A DNA stretch of 64,000 nt from Variovorax sp. OV700 (GTDB lineage Bacteria > Pseudomonadota > Gammaproteobacteria > Burkholderiales > Burkholderiaceae_C): the NCBI RefSeq assembly GCF_900099805.1, contig NZ_FNDR01000014.1:1-64000 (forward strand), in the 5' to 3' direction. Numbering within the stretch: position 1 is the first letter of the stretch; every line of letters begins with the position of its first letter. Below, piece after piece: positions 63,368 to 64,000 of this stretch. The translations under genes and the position numbers were made by a program. The notes beneath the pieces are model-generated. The model saw nothing but the letters and a program-made list of their open reading frames with translations. It searched no databases and was not told the origin of the DNA.

Positions 63368-63883
63368 ATGAAATTCGCGCATTGGCTCGTACTGGGATGT
63401 GTTTGCCTGCTGCCGCTCGCGGCCAGCGCGCAATGGCAATGGATCGACAAGAACGGCAAGAAGGTCTTCAGCGACCAGGCGCCGCCGCCGGACGTGCCCG
63501 AAAAGAACATCCTGCGCCGCTCGGGTACGCCCCCACCGCGCGGCGGCCTCACGCAGGCCCCTGCCGAGGCCGATGCGCCCGAGGCGTCCAAGCCGCGCGA
63601 AGCAGCGGCCTCCCCCAAGCCGCCGGGCGTCGACAAGGAACTCGAGGAAAAGACCAAGAAGGCGCAGGCGGAAGAAAAAGCCAAGCAGGCGGCCGAGGCG
63701 GAGAAGAACGCCAAGGTCAAGGCCGAGAACTGCGACCGCGCCCGCCAGGGCAAGGCCACGTTCGACAGCGGCATCCGCGTGGCCAAGGTCAACGCCAAGG
63801 GCGAGCGCGAGATCATGGACGACACCGCGCGTGCTGCCGAGCAGAAGCGCCTTCAGTCGATCATCGAGAGCGACTGCAAGTAA
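63368..63883 (+). CDS. DUF4124 domain protein
   Basis: The 171-residue protein has a signal peptide (cleavage near ASAQWQW), the DUF4124 segment QWQWIDKNGKKVFSDQAPP, a Pro-rich linker, a Lys/Ala/Glu helical coiled-coil-like region (about 88-118), and a C-terminal helix. DUF4124 proteins are exported and often sit near guaB or other envelope genes. It is divergent from guaB. Function unknown; an envelope role is likely. Confidence 0.85.
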   Translation: MKFAHWLVLGCVCLLPLAASAQWQWIDKNGKKVFSDQAPPPDVPEKNILRRSGTPPPRGGLTQAPAEADAPEASKPREAAASPKPPGVDKELEEKTKKAQAEEKAKQAAEAEKNAKVKAENCDRARQGKATFDSGIRVAKVNAKGEREIMDDTARAAEQKRLQSIIESDCK

Positions 63884-63902
63884 CCCGAGCAGGCGGGCCG
63901 GT

Positions 63903-64000
63903 TCAGTAGCCGGCCTTGCCGCCTTTGCGGCGGTTGGCAAAAAGGCCAGTGCCCCGCGCGCCCTGGCGCTGGAAGCGCTCGCGGCGCGCCACCTTGGGAT
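63903..64000 (-). CDS. C-terminal end of an unidentified protein (partial)
   Basis: A frame open to the right edge ends at 63903 with a very basic tail (RRERFQRQGARGTGLFANR then RKGGKAGY). It is open for all 32 visible codons. I cannot name it. The end is convergent with the DUF4124 gene, 19 bases away. It may be a small basic protein or a chance frame. Confidence 0.35.
   Translation of the reverse strand, partial: PKVARRERFQRQGARGTGLFANRRKGGKAGY

Noticed and set aside
63230..63940. A 236-residue minus-strand frame opposite the DUF4124 gene
   Set aside because: Leu/Gly/Arg-rich shadow with no signal or domain; the plus frame has a signal peptide and DUF4124 motif.

Overview
The window is GC-rich bacterial chromosome, densely packed with short intergenic gaps and many 1-14 bp gene overlaps. 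Gene content and order (assimilatory nirBD with a siroheme methylase, ccoIS-NOQP-GH followed by hemN, bioAFD without bioB, guaB/guaA, DUF4124, DUF6502-DUF5666, many two-component genes) point to a betaproteobacterium of the Comamonadaceae, most likely Variovorax or a close relative. This is inference from gene families; no rRNA or tRNA gene is visible to confirm it. I see no prophage, insertion sequence or CRISPR array; the mobile-looking parts are two toxin-antitoxin loci.

Layout. 1-4203: end of a nitrite assimilation cluster (nirB end, nirD, cobA, nirC-like channel) followed by a PP2C phosphatase-Ser/Thr kinase fusion. 4187-8269: L,D-transpeptidase, two small proteins, and a coupled DUF6502/DUF5666 pair. 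8307-27850: a low-oxygen region with three universal stress proteins, a hemerythrin-like protein, a fatty-acid desaturase, a BON protein plus phosphoketolase, a response regulator plus hybrid kinase, and the whole cbb3 oxidase operon ending in hemN and a TauE/SafE-like protein. Six FNR-type boxes (TTGAT-N4-ATCAA or close) sit 58-70 bp upstream of start codons here. 27871-33493: AraC regulator, aldo/keto reductase, bioA-bioF-bioD. 33928-37735: small hydrophilic protein, UdgX-type uracil-DNA binder, and an AlkB/helicase pair behind a LexA box. 37871-46057: kinase-CheR-CheB-kinase-receiver cluster, FHA-cyclase, small protein. 46135-50344: ldcA, TadA-hydrolase fusion, paiB, ankyrin and HbpS-like proteins. 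50482-59214: FixJ-like two-component system, DUF72, DinB, RidA, two 2'-5' RNA ligase-like proteins, tag, a secreted dioxygenase-like protein and an AbiE toxin-antitoxin pair whose toxin is frameshifted. 59245-63883: guaA and guaB separated by a Phd/VapC-type toxin-antitoxin pair, then a DUF4124 protein.

How it fits together. The strongest theme is adaptation to low oxygen: a high-affinity oxidase with its assembly factors, oxygen-independent heme synthesis, phosphoketolase carbon flow, membrane desaturation and Usp/hemerythrin stress proteins appear to share one FNR-type control, although no fnr gene lies in the window. A second theme is DNA damage repair (LexA-controlled helicase plus AlkB, with UdgX next door and Tag further on). 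A third is signalling: three histidine-kinase systems, a CheR/CheB pair without chemoreceptors, an FHA-cyclase and a kinase/phosphatase fusion.
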